The notes: generated from the sequence alone by a model not told the origin. A stretch of 64,000 nt of DNA from Pinus tabuliformis (GCA_031772625.1 CM062817.1:890120184-890184183), one strand, 5' to 3'. Numbered from the stretch's first letter, positions 46,764 through 57,600 are shown. Made by a program: numbers and translations.

Positions 46764-46789
46764 CAAAAAAATAAAAAAATAAAAAAATA
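46764..46789 (+). other. A-rich tail of the retroposon
   Basis: Runs of A6-A7 separated by single T, directly followed by the 14-bp target duplication. Confidence 0.75.
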
Positions 46790-46803
46790 AATCCATGGTA
46801 TTG
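46790..46803. other. Target site duplication of the retroposon (right)
   Basis: AATCCATGGTATTG, identical to 21917-21930. Confidence 0.75.
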
Positions 46804-46845
46804 ACCCATGGTATTCATGTGGAATATAACCTAGATCCTTCTTAG

Positions 46846-47926
46846 TTTGGTGTTATATTTAGATACATAATTAGCTATATAAAATGATGTTGTTGAATCC
46901 ATGTAACCTATAAAGGTAAAACTTTTTTATAGATATCCTCAAGCTATACAAATTCGTATGGATTTGTTCGGCGGCCCTATGTATTTTTGTTTCTATAGTT
47001 GAATGGATGAATACATAATGTGTATATATGTGTAGAAGCTTTAGAGCTCTACATTTCATTTGTTGGTCAAGACCCTTCACCCGACCTCTAAAACCTACCA
47101 CTTACAGCGCTACGCCTTCCTTAACAGAATTAATTATGTCATAGATCTTAGGTTTTAGGGTTAATACCTCAAGGTTCTTAGCTGGATTCATTATTTTAAG
47201 ATGTGTAGGGTCCTTAGTAGCAAATTAGGCTTGAGAGCTTCTGTTTTATGCATTAACAAGAAACCTAAGACGATAGAATACATCAAACATCCTCACAATG
47301 ATTGTCCTTCCCTAGGCTGAGGTTAACACTTGAGCAGTTCGAAACCAGAGTTTGAATTATTTTATTGTTAAGATTTTATTCAAGGTGATTTAGATGTTTT
47401 TAATAAAATCTACCCTCCAATTTTACAAAGTTGATTCACTGGCAAGACCAAGAATATGGGAAGAGAATAGTATTCTGAAAGTGGATTTATGTTATTATGT
47501 ATCCATATGTTGTCCATGAGAATGTGAGTAGTTTGTACATTATTTAATGTAGCTACTACATGGACAAGATCTAGAGTAAGCTCCCGCATTTCCCATGTGA
47601 CTGTGGCAAGCGAAGAGAGGATCGGGGGTTGTAGGTGCATGTGGCATGCCAGAAATGGCCTAACTTACTCATCATGCTCTTGTAGGTTATTTGGTGATTC
47701 AAGATGGTGTTTTTAAGAAGAGTAAGTTTAAGCAAGATTGCACAACATACATAATAATAACTACTTCTTCATTCTAATGGCTTCTATGATAAACATTTTA
47801 ATATAATATATGTAATATATTCTCTTAAATTATTTGTAATAATGATTCTATAGAGTTGTGATAATCTAGGATGATATGTTTAGAAATGAATAAGCTTAAT
47901 TATGAAAGTGAGTTAGGTTGAGAGGA
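46846..47926. other. Stretch without a recognised gene
   Basis: Mixed-composition sequence with short chance ORFs on both strands (for example minus 47101-46871 and 47640-47410). No conserved motif, RNA gene or element end could be recognised. Confidence 0.5.
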
Positions 47927-48063
47927 GGAGGTGGGGGAAATATTAGGTAAAATGTAATTATTACATTTTATCTAATATTTTTTCCTACCTCCATCTACTT
48001 TTTACTAGGTTATATTGGATAAAATATAATACTATAATATTACATTTTACACAATATTTCCCC
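47927..48063. repeat. Palindrome / MITE-like inverted repeats
   Basis: GGGGGAAATATTAGGTAAAA with TGTAAT (47934-47958) is followed by its near-inverse ATTACATTTTATCTAATATT (47960-47979) and T-rich/CCTACC bases, giving arms of about 32 bp. A second inverse (TTACATTTTACACAATATTT, 48040-48059) lies 60 bp further. No transposase or target duplication is visible. Confidence 0.6.
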
Positions 48064-48145
48064 TCAACTAGTCAACTTATTGTAATTTTATTTTTATTTG
48101 AAGTTTAAAAGTAAACAAAAGCAACTTTAAAATTAGCAGGGGTGA

Positions 48146-48443
48146 GGGAAAATATTGAGTAAAATGTAATATTTAGGGTGGGGGTGAGGAAAATATTAGG
48201 TGAAATGAATAATACTAGTAATTGCACCATATGTTGCAAAGGAAGGGAAAATATTGAGTAAAATGTAATATTTAGGGTGGGGGTGAGGAAAATATTAGGT
48301 AAAATGAAATAATACTAGTAATTGCACCATATGTTGCAAAGGAAGGGAAAATATTGAGTAAAATGTAATATTTAGGGTGGGGTGAGGAAAATATTAGGTA
48401 AAATGAAATAATACTAGCAAGTGCATCATACGTTGCAAAGGAA
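48146..48443 (+). repeat. Tandem repeat, ~100-bp unit, three copies
   Basis: Units start at 48146, 48245 and 48345 with GGGAAAATATTGAGTAAAAT. Each holds a second related half (GGAAAATATTAGGTAAAATG) and ends CATATGTTGCAAAGGAA. The core motif is that of the palindrome arms at 47934. Confidence 0.85.
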
Positions 48444-49150
48444 ACGTTGTAAGGCATAAATTCGAGAAGAAATTCGGGAAGAATTGTGACATATAGAGGA
48501 TCGCTTAATATAAAAATTAGTAAACAAAATGTCATTCAAAGCTAGAAGATAAAGAGAAATCACTTAGATTATGCCAAATTTGCATATTCTATAACCTTTC
48601 CAACATAGATTGCCTCTCAATCTTCAAAGATGTTATTTCAAGTTCCTATAGCAAATATTTGATCAAAAATATGCTCTTTTCAATATTGAACTGTCTCACT
48701 TGATTTACGCCTCAGAAAGCATATTTTGTTCCCAAAAAGTGGAAAAAGGCTATGAAGTGTACACTTGATGTTGATATTGTTTCCTTACACACAAGTTTGG
48801 TGCATATTTCATTCTCCTCTAATAGTTGTTTCTGACCATTTTTCAATATTGAACCATCTCACTTGATCAATCGTGTAGTCTTTTACATTCTACCTGCACA
48901 TAATTTGATTTTGAATGTGCTACTTTATGCATTATTGTATGTCAAGGTACAATGGAGGAGAAGGACAAGTGTCATAGATAAAATTCATAATTATTGTTAA
49001 GTTTCTCAAACAAAATGTTTGATACATGAAAAAAAAAACAACAAAAACAAAACTCTACATGTGCATTTTTGTACCCTCTCTGCTTGAAGGAAATAATATT
49101 CAATTTTCTCTTCACATTGTTCAATCCACGTTCTTTGGAAAAGTTATGAC
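48444..49150. other. Stretch without a recognised gene
   Basis: Unique-looking non-coding sequence with no motif, RNA gene or repeat end that I can support. Confidence 0.45.
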
Positions 49151-49153
49151 CTT

Positions 49154-49276
49154 TCACCATGTTGCATGGGGATCCATCTTGGCTAAGACAAGGGAATCAA
49201 CCCCACGAAGCTTCTTTGCAATTTTATTATATGTAGGTTCTAATGCTTGGCAATGCCCACACCAAGGTGGGTATAT
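49154..49276 (-). pseudogene. Protein disulfide isomerase exon fragment
   Basis: The minus strand from 49276 reads IYPPWCGHCQALEPTYNKIA and then KKLRGVDSLVLAKMD, ending in a stop at 49154. This is the thioredoxin-fold active-site region of plant protein disulfide isomerases (consensus VYAPWCGHCQ.LEPTYNKLAKHL), including the CGHC redox motif. PDIs form and rearrange disulfide bonds in the ER. Only about 40 codons match: the codon before Ile-Tyr is a stop where Glu is usual, and similarity ends after KMD. Whether it is a decayed exon of a local gene or a captured fragment cannot be told. Confidence 0.7.
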
Positions 49277-50379
49277 CTACTAGGAACAAAAATTTGACAA
49301 ACAAAGAAATATAGATTGACTTGTGCAAAGCCATATGAAAGTTCCTTGTGATTTTTAAGGACGCCAAACCCAGATTACCAATATGAATAACACAACTAAC
49401 GTCAATTGCAATACGATAAAAAGGTACAAATTTGAGTGACAAATCATTAAAAGTCTCCTAACTTCAATTGCAATCAAATAAAGAGCTAAAATTTTTTAAT
49501 GTTACTCATGAAAATTTGATGAATTGTTTCAGACTTTGCTAATTGTTTGATTGTTTTTTAATTACTTCTAGGATAGACTTACTATTGTGGAAAAAATATC
49601 AGGTAGCCATGTGATGATTCAATGGGGATTATTTTTTCACACCCCGTCTCTTTGTTTTTCACATGCACTACACAATTAATTGCAGTTGAAGAGGTTTTAC
49701 TTTACATGTTTCTTTATGAAACTCCTACACATGTTCAAAGAATATGAAGGTAGATATGATTACAACACCAAAGAGTCTTGACTGTGTAGTATATCATGAT
49801 ATTGAGTAGGTTGAATGCCTAGGTCCAATCCTTTCACAACATAGCAGTAATAGTATAATATTGGGAATGGATGAATCATGAGAAAGGATGCTCTTACATA
49901 AAGGAAACTATGGCTCTACCATACCCCCTAAATGTTTTCATAATAAGTTGGGTTCAATTTTGTTGCTTAAAAAACTTGATGTAATTTCATAATACATGGT
50001 TGATTTGAGCCTAACAGAATATTAAGATACAATATTGATAATTGGTGGATTTTCCACTTAAAATATTTGTGAGAACAATTTAATCAGAGCGAAAGAGTAT
50101 TTAATCTACAAGAAAAAGGCTATCAACTGCTCTCATATATTTTAATCCACAAAACCTATATTACTGGTATGAATAACACAACCAACTTTAATTGCAATAA
50201 AAGAAAAAGCTAGAAGTTTGAGTGACAAATCATCAAAAGTGGTTTCTAGGTTCATCTCAAGTAAAAAGCACTATTTTTTACTATTGATTCTACACCTCAT
50301 ATTGATGACTGCATCTAAGATAGGAGAAACCATGAACCTCGTTCAAATGCTTCTCAATTCCATCAATATTGGAACATTA
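49277..50379. other. Stretch with a ~80-bp direct repeat, no gene recognised
   Basis: About 49375-49460 and 50166-50244 are similar direct repeats, sharing ATGAATAACACAAC, TTGAGTGACAAATCAT and spacing. The rest is non-coding by eye. Confidence 0.55.
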
Positions 50380-51048
50380 TGTCACAGCCCAGGTGAAAAA
50401 TTCCATGTAAAAATATAAAAGGCTGCAGTATATGGGACACATATTCCAAGTTGAATGGTGGGGGAAACATCCTAGTGGGTGTTGATTCGGTTATTATGGC
50501 TAAGGAAATTGGCTAAGGCTTTGGAAAGGAAAAATGGCATTTTTGGCACAATTATTTATGAAAATAATGGAAATTAGGAGAAAAGGAAGGTGAAAGGTCA
50601 TAGGTTGCATGTGAGGAGGAAAATGAAGGAAAATAATGGAAAATGTTGGCAAGACTTGATCAGTTCAGTTTTGGAGCTTTCTCATTATTCTGTCTCTCTC
50701 TCTCTCGTACTCTTAGATACTTAGAGTTTTCTTGGAACACTCTTGGAGGGTGTGGCATACTTGGATTCTTGGAGCAAGAAGGCAAAGAAAAAGCAGGAAA
50801 GTGCAAGGAGGCATCGTGATTAGCAGCTACAACATCTTTTCTTGTAGGGACCGAGTTACATGTATCTCTTCCTCACTAGTATTGGCATGTATGGAACATG
50901 CATGTGGTTTCCTGGTTATGATCTGTCACTGGCATGGAGGATTGCCTGGATTGACAGTGGATTTGCCTAGCCTTTCCATTTACTAGATAGCCATGGAGTT
51001 TGTGGGTTTATTTCCTTATTTTGTTTTGGTTGGTTCTCATGTTTCCTT

Positions 51049-51440
51049 AGCTTGGGTTGAGTTATTAGTTCCTGGAAGCCTTGGTTGGACAAATGCTCTG
51101 GAAGCCCTGTAATGGCTTGGGTTGAGTTACTAGTCCTGGAAGCCTTGGTTGGACAAATGCTTTGGAAGCCTTGTAACAACTTGGGTTGAGTTACTAGTCC
51201 TGGAAGCCTTGGTTGGACAAACACTCTAGAATCCCTTGGTGGGTTCAGTTACTAGTCCTGGAAGTCTTGGTTGGACAAACACTCTGGAAGCCCGACAACA
51301 GTTGTGGGTTGAGTTACTAGTCCTAGAAGCATTGGTTGGACAAACGCTCTGGAGACTGATGACAGCCATGGGTTGAGTTATTAGTCTTGGCAGCTAGGTT
51401 GGAATAAACGCTCTGGAGCCCTGGAAGGCTAGGATGGAGA
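51049..51440 (+). repeat. Minisatellite of ~60-66-bp units in the A-family LTR
   Basis: About six imperfect copies of a unit containing GGGTTGAGTTACTAGTCCTG, then GAAGCCTTGGTTGGACAAA. The other two A LTRs hold a different degenerate repeat at this place. Confidence 0.8.
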
Positions 51441-51904
51441 CCAATCTGATGATGGTTTTATGATGTCCGATCGTGAGGTGGAATCACTATTTGATGGGTT
51501 GAGGTGGATGGCCTCTAGAAGCCTTGGATGAGTTTTGATTGATGTGTTCTATGAGATCTCACATTCATGCTTAGAATATGGCATGGGGGTGGATGTATGA
51601 AGAGAAATTTGGCTCAACCATTCTACTGTCGGGTGGAACATGGAAGTCCCATCCCGAGTTTGGATTTTTCATCATTAATGAAAGGTTATTTCTCCTGGTA
51701 TTTCTATGAGTATTATGATGGATTATATGTGGTGTATATGGCTATGATTTCATTGGTATTTTTGTCCCTATTATGTTGGTTATGTATGTGTTTTATGACA
51801 ACATCCATATGTGGCTCTCATCATGCTATTACTTGTTATTGAATGATCAATGTATATATGACCTAATGGATGAAATGACAGCTAATGTGATAAGGAGGCA
51901 ATGC

Positions 51905-51909
51905 TTCAT
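51905..51909. other. Target site duplication of the solo LTR (left), TTCAT
   Basis: Identical to 54061-54065. It interrupts the A-family LTR between GCAATGC and AGTGAATCC. Confidence 0.9.
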
Positions 51910-54060
51910 TGATCAGGAGCTCAGGACCAAGTGTCGTAAAATGGTCAAAAATTAAAGTGCTCAGAACTAGTTTGAACCTAAACGAATGGATAGAGCTCGT
52001 CTTCCTGATTCCGACGTCGTGAACGGTTCAGAAAACGGTCGCCGTATGAGAAAGTTATGCCAAAAAGAAGAATTGCCCAATAACATTGAAATTTTGAATT
52101 TTTCAAAAAAAGATTTAAAATAGAATATTCTTTGGAATATTTTGTTTTGGGTAACGAATGGTAGGCTGCCATGTGGCAAGCCCAGAGGCCGCCACGTGGC
52201 CCAGTTGACATCATCATGATGTCAGCTCAGTTTTTTGGCATGCATTAAAAAGTTGGCAACGGAGAGATTTGAACACCCGACCTGCCTCAAATCACTTCAG
52301 CACTTTACCAATACGCCACCGTAGGAGGACTTGCCTTGTGAACTGCACATATTAAAGTTGAATTGCAAATTTGTTTTGGGCAGAAACCAAAGCGGGCAAG
52401 CCCCTAAGGGCCAGCTCCCTATACACGTGACCTCACGCCATCGACCAGGTGCCAAACTCCTCAACCGTCGGGGTAAATAGTTAACGTTTATGTTATACGT
52501 GGTCACATTTCAGTTTAAAGCGGGCTAATCAACACTTAACGGGTAGTTAACCCGAAGGTCATGGCACGTAATCCCATGCAAACACACCGCCCAAATTTTT
52601 GGTCACATGCCATTAATCACAAACAATTAACTGCCAATTGTGATGGCGGAGTTTTTGGCGGAGCGCTCCAAAAATGGCGGAATTGCCAAATTTAGCGGGG
52701 TTATTTGGCAGTGAGCCAGTTTTAACTGGAGTTTTTCTAGGGCAGACTGGAGAAACTTTAATGAGCCATAACTTTGGCTAGGAAAGTCCTTTTTGGACGA
52801 ATTTATTTATTTATTTTGGGTCTCTTCGACCTTCTGAAGCCATTGGCACAGGTTTCACAGCCATCTAAGGTCGTTTGCAGGTGATTTTGCTTCGTGGAAG
52901 TTCCAGGAGCCACTAGAGCCAAATTAGTTTGGGAGCTGCATTGGGATGTGTGCAGCCATTGAAAGTGGAACGAAGGTCCATTCTAAAGGTTTTCAGCCTT
53001 CTGAGTCCATTTCTACAGCTCGTTTTGCCTATTGAGGCATTCTTCTCACTGTTTAGCTTCAGGGAAGCTTTTAGGGCCATCAGGGCCATTTCAGAGATTG
53101 AGCTGTGCTGGGCTAAGTTCATCTGTTTGAGGTGAAACAAAAGCCTATTTCTGCTGTAAGGAACCTTCTAAGTCCAATGAAGGTGTTTCCAGAAGCATTT
53201 GGAGACTTCTAAAGGCCGAGATACTGAAGAGAAGTTTCAGGCAGCCCAGAGTCGTCCATGGGAGAAGGCCTAGATTGGGGATGCAGTGCTCATTTTGAGC
53301 AAATGAACAGTCATTTGTTTATGTCAGATATGTGTTGGAGACAGTAGCAGAGGTTTCAGAGACATTTGAAGCATTCTGAAGGAGTTTGTGCCATTAAGAA
53401 GCTCAGGGAAGCTTAGTGCACCTATTGAAGGAATCAAGTCCAAGGGAGCCTAGATCTGCCTGCACAAAGAGGACAGCCATGACAGGGATGTATATGGTTT
53501 TTCTAAACCCATAGGTTCAGTCAGTAACCTCTTGGAGTTGAGTGTGGAACTTGTAAAAGAATTCAAGCCATAATCCCAAAGAGCCAAGTCTAGTTGACTA
53601 GAGCTCACAGGAGTCGTAGCCCACGAGATTGGGGTGAACTCCTTATTAAATTTGCTGTTATGCGTTATGTTTATTTGCTGCATTATATGTCTGATATATA
53701 TGTTTAATATCAGCTGAAACAAATCAAGTTAAAATACATAAACAGAAGAAAAGACATACACCTCTTTCAAGCTAAGATTCTGCATAATGTCAAGTTCAAG
53801 CAAGGTCTTGGTTTTAATTGAATCTGGGTGTTTACTTTTTATTTCTTTAGGCAGAGTCTATAGAGGGCCAGGTAGCTTCTGGATCTCATCCTTTCTTTAG
53901 AGGTGACATATCCAGTAAATGCCCCTACAGTCAATCTCTGTATTAGAAATAAGAAGTGCACATATTTGCAGATTTAAACTTGGAGTATTTGTGTACTCAT
54001 TTACATAAAAGGAAATGGATACCTTGCACCCTTAAACAAGTACATTCCATTTTCAGATCA
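51910..54060 (+). repeat. Solo LTR of the B/C superfamily
   Basis: 2151 bp, starting TGATCAGGAGCTCAGG and ending TTTTCAGATCA, with TSD TTCAT on both sides and no internal region. Shared features with B and C are both ends, the antisense tRNA-like module (about 52264-52319), a GGAGAAACT..GAG..CATAACTT segment (about 52750-52775) and a GTAGCCCACGAG...GGGGTGAACTCC box (about 53617-53642). A solo LTR normally arises by recombination between the two LTRs of a full element. Confidence 0.88.
52257..52326 (-). other. tRNA-like module in the solo LTR (antisense)
   Basis: The minus strand reads TGGCGTATTGGTAAAGTG (A-box region, A box 52319-52309) and 43 bases on GTGTTCAAATC (B-box-like, 52276-52266). 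Offset about 350-415 bp from the LTR start, opposite to LTR direction. Confidence 0.55.
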
Positions 54061-54065
54061 TTCAT
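54061..54065. other. Target site duplication of the solo LTR (right), TTCAT
   Basis: Exact copy of 51905-51909. Confidence 0.9.
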
Positions 54066-54646
54066 AGTGAATCCAAGATAAGTATGAGACCCCTATGCTC
54101 AAATCTGTTATTTGCACCTATAGGTTACATTCTCATGATATGTTTGATGAAATGCCTACCATGGCTAGTAGGGGTTTAGCTAAGGTCTTAATCATCTCAT
54201 TGATTTTGCATCATTGTTTCCCTATAATTTTCCTAGTTTTAAGCATTCATTCCATTCTGGGCAGTGGCCTAGTCTCTAAGCCTAAAAAAGTGGCTTAAAT
54301 CTTGGGGTCCCTGGCACTAAACTGGAAATTTTGGTCCACAGTCACTGGAAAACGAGTCTATGAGAGCGACTTTGGGTTTTTGGTCACTCCTTTTCCCATA
54401 GCATGAGAGCGACTATGGCCTAAGAGGTACAGAACAACAGTAGGACCCAAGGACAGGCTGCCTGAGTGGTTGACTTATCTTCTGAGGGTTTTGTTGATGA
54501 TGTTGGGTGACTGTGTGTGATGTTCTGTCGATTCCATTTCCTTAAGGTTACCTAGGAGGTCGAATCATATCATAGTGGCCTCTCATCGCATGTTTACCCT
54601 AATTGGTTGGTTGCTTGGGTAGATGTGGAAGGAGGGCGTTACAGAG

Positions 54647-54659
54647 TGGCTTCAAAGCG
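54647..54659 (+). other. Degenerate primer-binding site after the A-family LTR
   Basis: TGGCTTCAAAGCG three bases after the LTR end resembles TGGTATCAGAGCG with three changes. Confidence 0.5.
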
Positions 54660-57600
54660 TGGCTACGCTCTCCTTGGGTTGTGTGTTGATCATGCTTTCA
54701 TGTTGGTTTCATATGTGTTCCTTGTGCATGTAGTCTATGTGATTGTTGCATTTGCGTGGCGTTGATCATGGTTGTAGTGATGTCGCCATGTGAAGGTTAA
54801 AGCTGTTATCGTGGAGTATGTCTTCATGTGTGTATGGTTGATTATGCATTGCTATGCACGTTAGTGTTCACATTTTATCAAATGCACGTGAGATGGTTGT
54901 TGTTTTCATGCATGAGATCATGGTTTGTGTAGTTGATATGGTCATGAATTGATGATTGGACTATAGCTATAATGGTGTGTATATGGTTTTTCACTCATGT
55001 GTTATGTCTATATGCAGTTGTTATGCATTTATGGTCTTGGTTGTAGTTATGGATGAATAGTAGGTCAAACATGCCTTGTGAAGTCATGGTATGCAATTTA
55101 GCTCATCATGATGTTATTGGTTGTTATGATGCTAATGTGTTGAATGAGGTAAAGCAAAAGATGCAAATCATCAAAGTGAAGTTGAAGCATTGGACCTCGA
55201 GGCGAGAGCATGTCGTCATACAGGTTTGTATGTTGGGCATGCAAGTATGTAGGTTAAGGAATGTTATATGCATTAGGTTATATACATTAGGTTTATGTAC
55301 ATGTCTTTTGATGTTATGGTTACATACATGCTAGATGATAATTGATTAGTATATTTATATGCACATGAGTCAGATAGTTAAGAATGATAGTAGCATGTGG
55401 TTGTAAGCATTACTATTGTTAGTTAGGTTAGATAACTTGGTGATTATGTTATATGATATGTTGTTGATGACTATGTTATAGGTTAACTTCTTGTTGCTAT
55501 ATGACAGTTAGCTTGATGATTAGGTTTTATTTTGTTGATAAGCATGATATATAACTTATTGTAGTTGTGTGCTATTAAATTGATGACTAGGGTTATTTCA
55601 TTGAGATCTTGATGTTGTAATTTGGATTGGTCATGTGTGTGATGGTTATGTTCATTGCAATGAAGATCCTGATGTTATATGTATTGTGCTAACCTGGGTG
55701 ACCTATGCAGATGGTTATGGTTGTGATATTTAGGTATGAACCGACATATTTGTGATATGGTGTTGTACTAATCTAGATTGATCGTACATATGTGATTGTT
55801 ATGAATGAATGACAAATTCTTATGAGCTTATGTCATGAACATGTTAGTTAGTTATTGTTATGGATATCATGATTTATGTTTGAGTTGATATGTTGTGAAG
55901 TTGTATCGTGCTAACCTAGCTTTATTGTGTAGACAAGATAGCCTCCCCTTATATACATTAAGGTATGAGTTTTCTTATGTTGTATATTTCGTGCTTGGCT
56001 GTTTGATTATGACATCTATTTGGTGTTTGAGTGTTTGGTGCCTGGTTGATTTATTTAACATGGTATGTTTTCAAGTTAGCTGAATGTTTGATGAATTCCA
56101 TAATATGAGTATGTGTTCCAATGATCTTGCTTTAAGATGGTTCTAATAACACATATGTGTTGAGACAATTGATATGTACTTGAGTGTAGTAGGTGACAGT
56201 TGTAGCATTATGTCTAATGACTATGAGTTGATTATGACATGATTATTTGGAAAAGTTGATTTCAAATTGATAGATTATTGTCTTGATAGTTGGAACATGT
56301 GGTTGACATGTGTGAGCAGTTGCAGGAAACATGCTTGGTATTAGCATGGTGAGGTAATAATTGATGTGTTTATAGAACTAACAGTTGGGTGATGTGACAT
56401 TATATAGTAATACTCAGTTGCAACAAGGTAAAGGTAAAAGAAAGGAATCAGGTAAGAATTCCTTTGCATATGTTTGGAAACCCTAATTCCAAACGAACGA
56501 GTGCTTTGCATATAGGGAGTCTTCTTAACCTTGATTTTGTTTGACATTATGTGGATATGTGCTAGATTCATGAACATGTGCTTGACAGGTATATTAGCTA
56601 GTCTTTAGTTACAGGTGGATCTATCAAAGGATTGGAATCCCTTGAGAGATGGCGTGGATGTGTTCAGTTACAAGAAACGTGTTTGGTACGACAAGATAAG
56701 GTAATTGATGTATTGTTATGTTTATTTATGCACTAATGTTATGTTTTTATGGCAATATAAAACAGGGAGTTGCATGGCAAGAGAGATTGCCATGAATCTT
56801 GAAGAAGGCTCAGGTTGAGCTTTCCCTCGGAAGCAATGGGAACCATGGGGATTGAGTTATGGTGTTTGTTGTTAGTCTTTTTCTTTTGGTATTTTGCGAT
56901 TGTTTCACTTGACTTGCGATTTTGACTGTGTCTAGTGTATAGCTATGCCACTTTGTTGCGGTGTCATATTGCTTTGGGTTTTCATGGTTTTCTTCTTAGT
57001 TGTTTCTTGTCTTTCCTTTTATGTTTTGAGTCTTGGGAATTTTTTGGGAAAGATGAAAGTTAATGGAGCTCGAGGAGAGTTGTGTGGTACTAAAAGGTAA
57101 TGTAAGATTCAGATGAATCTTTGTGCATAAGCGCAGTGAAGGGTAATACTATGACAGTGGATTGGACTAGATGGGACCATTGTGGTAAATGGACAATGGC
57201 AGTAAAAACATGATAAAGGTAACCAGAAAAGGTAAAGTAAATGGATCTAAGGTGTCAGATGCCTTGGCTGTGTTGGGAACTGTTGTTCTCAATGTCGTGC
57301 ATGTTGTGCACAAATAAGGAAGTTTTATTAAACTAGACCTCATTTCATCTAGTAATTATGTTATGATCATGACTATGTTGATGTTTATGTATATGTATGT
57401 ATGTATCCATGTATATATGTCACTGTCCGACAGGTCATTAGGAATCATTCTCATGGAGGAATGACTGCTTATGCACGAGAATGGCATAACGAGGTTCCTA
57501 GTCTTATGGGAATCAAATGAGAAGAGTAGTCATGACAAATATATGAAGTCAGTATCATGTGAATATGAATTTGTATTGTATGCTTGTATTATGCCTATGT

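Larger units (their letters stand above)
21931..46789 (+). mobile_element. A-tailed retroposon (probable 5'-truncated LINE), split by element C
   Basis: Retroposon sequence runs 21931-22592 and resumes at 46373-46789, about 1.08 kb once element C and one CCTAT copy are removed. It ends in an A-rich tail with three AAAAAAT-type units (about 46764-46789) and is flanked by a 14-bp duplication. Its 5' part (22080-22520) is more GC-rich than the surroundings and includes an open frame at 22096-22386 with no recognised domain. A direct duplication of 44 bp lies at 21955-22042. Tail and TSD support target-primed reverse transcription; whether it is a LINE 3' end or another transcript cannot be decided here. 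Confidence 0.6.
20651..46845. mobile_element. Inverted-repeat (MITE-like) element split by a nest of insertions
   Basis: The arm at 20694-20735 (TATTCCACATGAATACCATG, then GG, CAATACCATGGGTTCT) is the inverse, with about three differences, of a right arm made from 21915-21930 plus 46804-46829 once the later insertions are removed. A further outer match (GAGAAGAATCTAGG at about 20652-20665 against AAGAAGGATCTAGG inverted at about 46831-46844) extends the arms, with a ~27-base indel. The interior, 20746-21914, is AT-rich and non-coding. Without the nest the unit would be about 1.3 kb. No target duplication or transposase is visible, so a foldback or MITE origin is inferred. Confidence 0.5.
50380..54643 (+). 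repeat. Element A-family LTR, interrupted by a solo LTR
   Basis: It starts TGTCACAGCCC, ends GGGCGTTACA and follows 7701-9856 in order (CT microsatellite near 50695; ATTTCTCCT block near 51690; GGAGGTCGAATCATATCATA near 54550). Removing the nested solo LTR and one TTCAT leaves about 2.1 kb, the family length. A primer-site-like sequence follows at 54647, so it was probably a 5' LTR. No matching 3' LTR or pol is in the window and the flanks show no TSD. Confidence 0.8.

Noticed and set aside
48146..48443. CRISPR-like direct repeats
   Set aside because: Three contiguous ~100-bp units without distinct spacers, in plant nuclear sequence; an ordinary tandem repeat.
50380..50384. Target duplication for the A-family LTR at 50380-54643
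   Set aside because: Bases before (CATTA) and after (GAGTG) do not match; the right side continues into a primer-site-like sequence, so a two-sided insertion cannot be claimed.
51773..51955. Small ORF across the left solo-LTR junction
   Set aside because: It spans the TTCAT insertion point between two LTRs of different families, so it is a chance frame.
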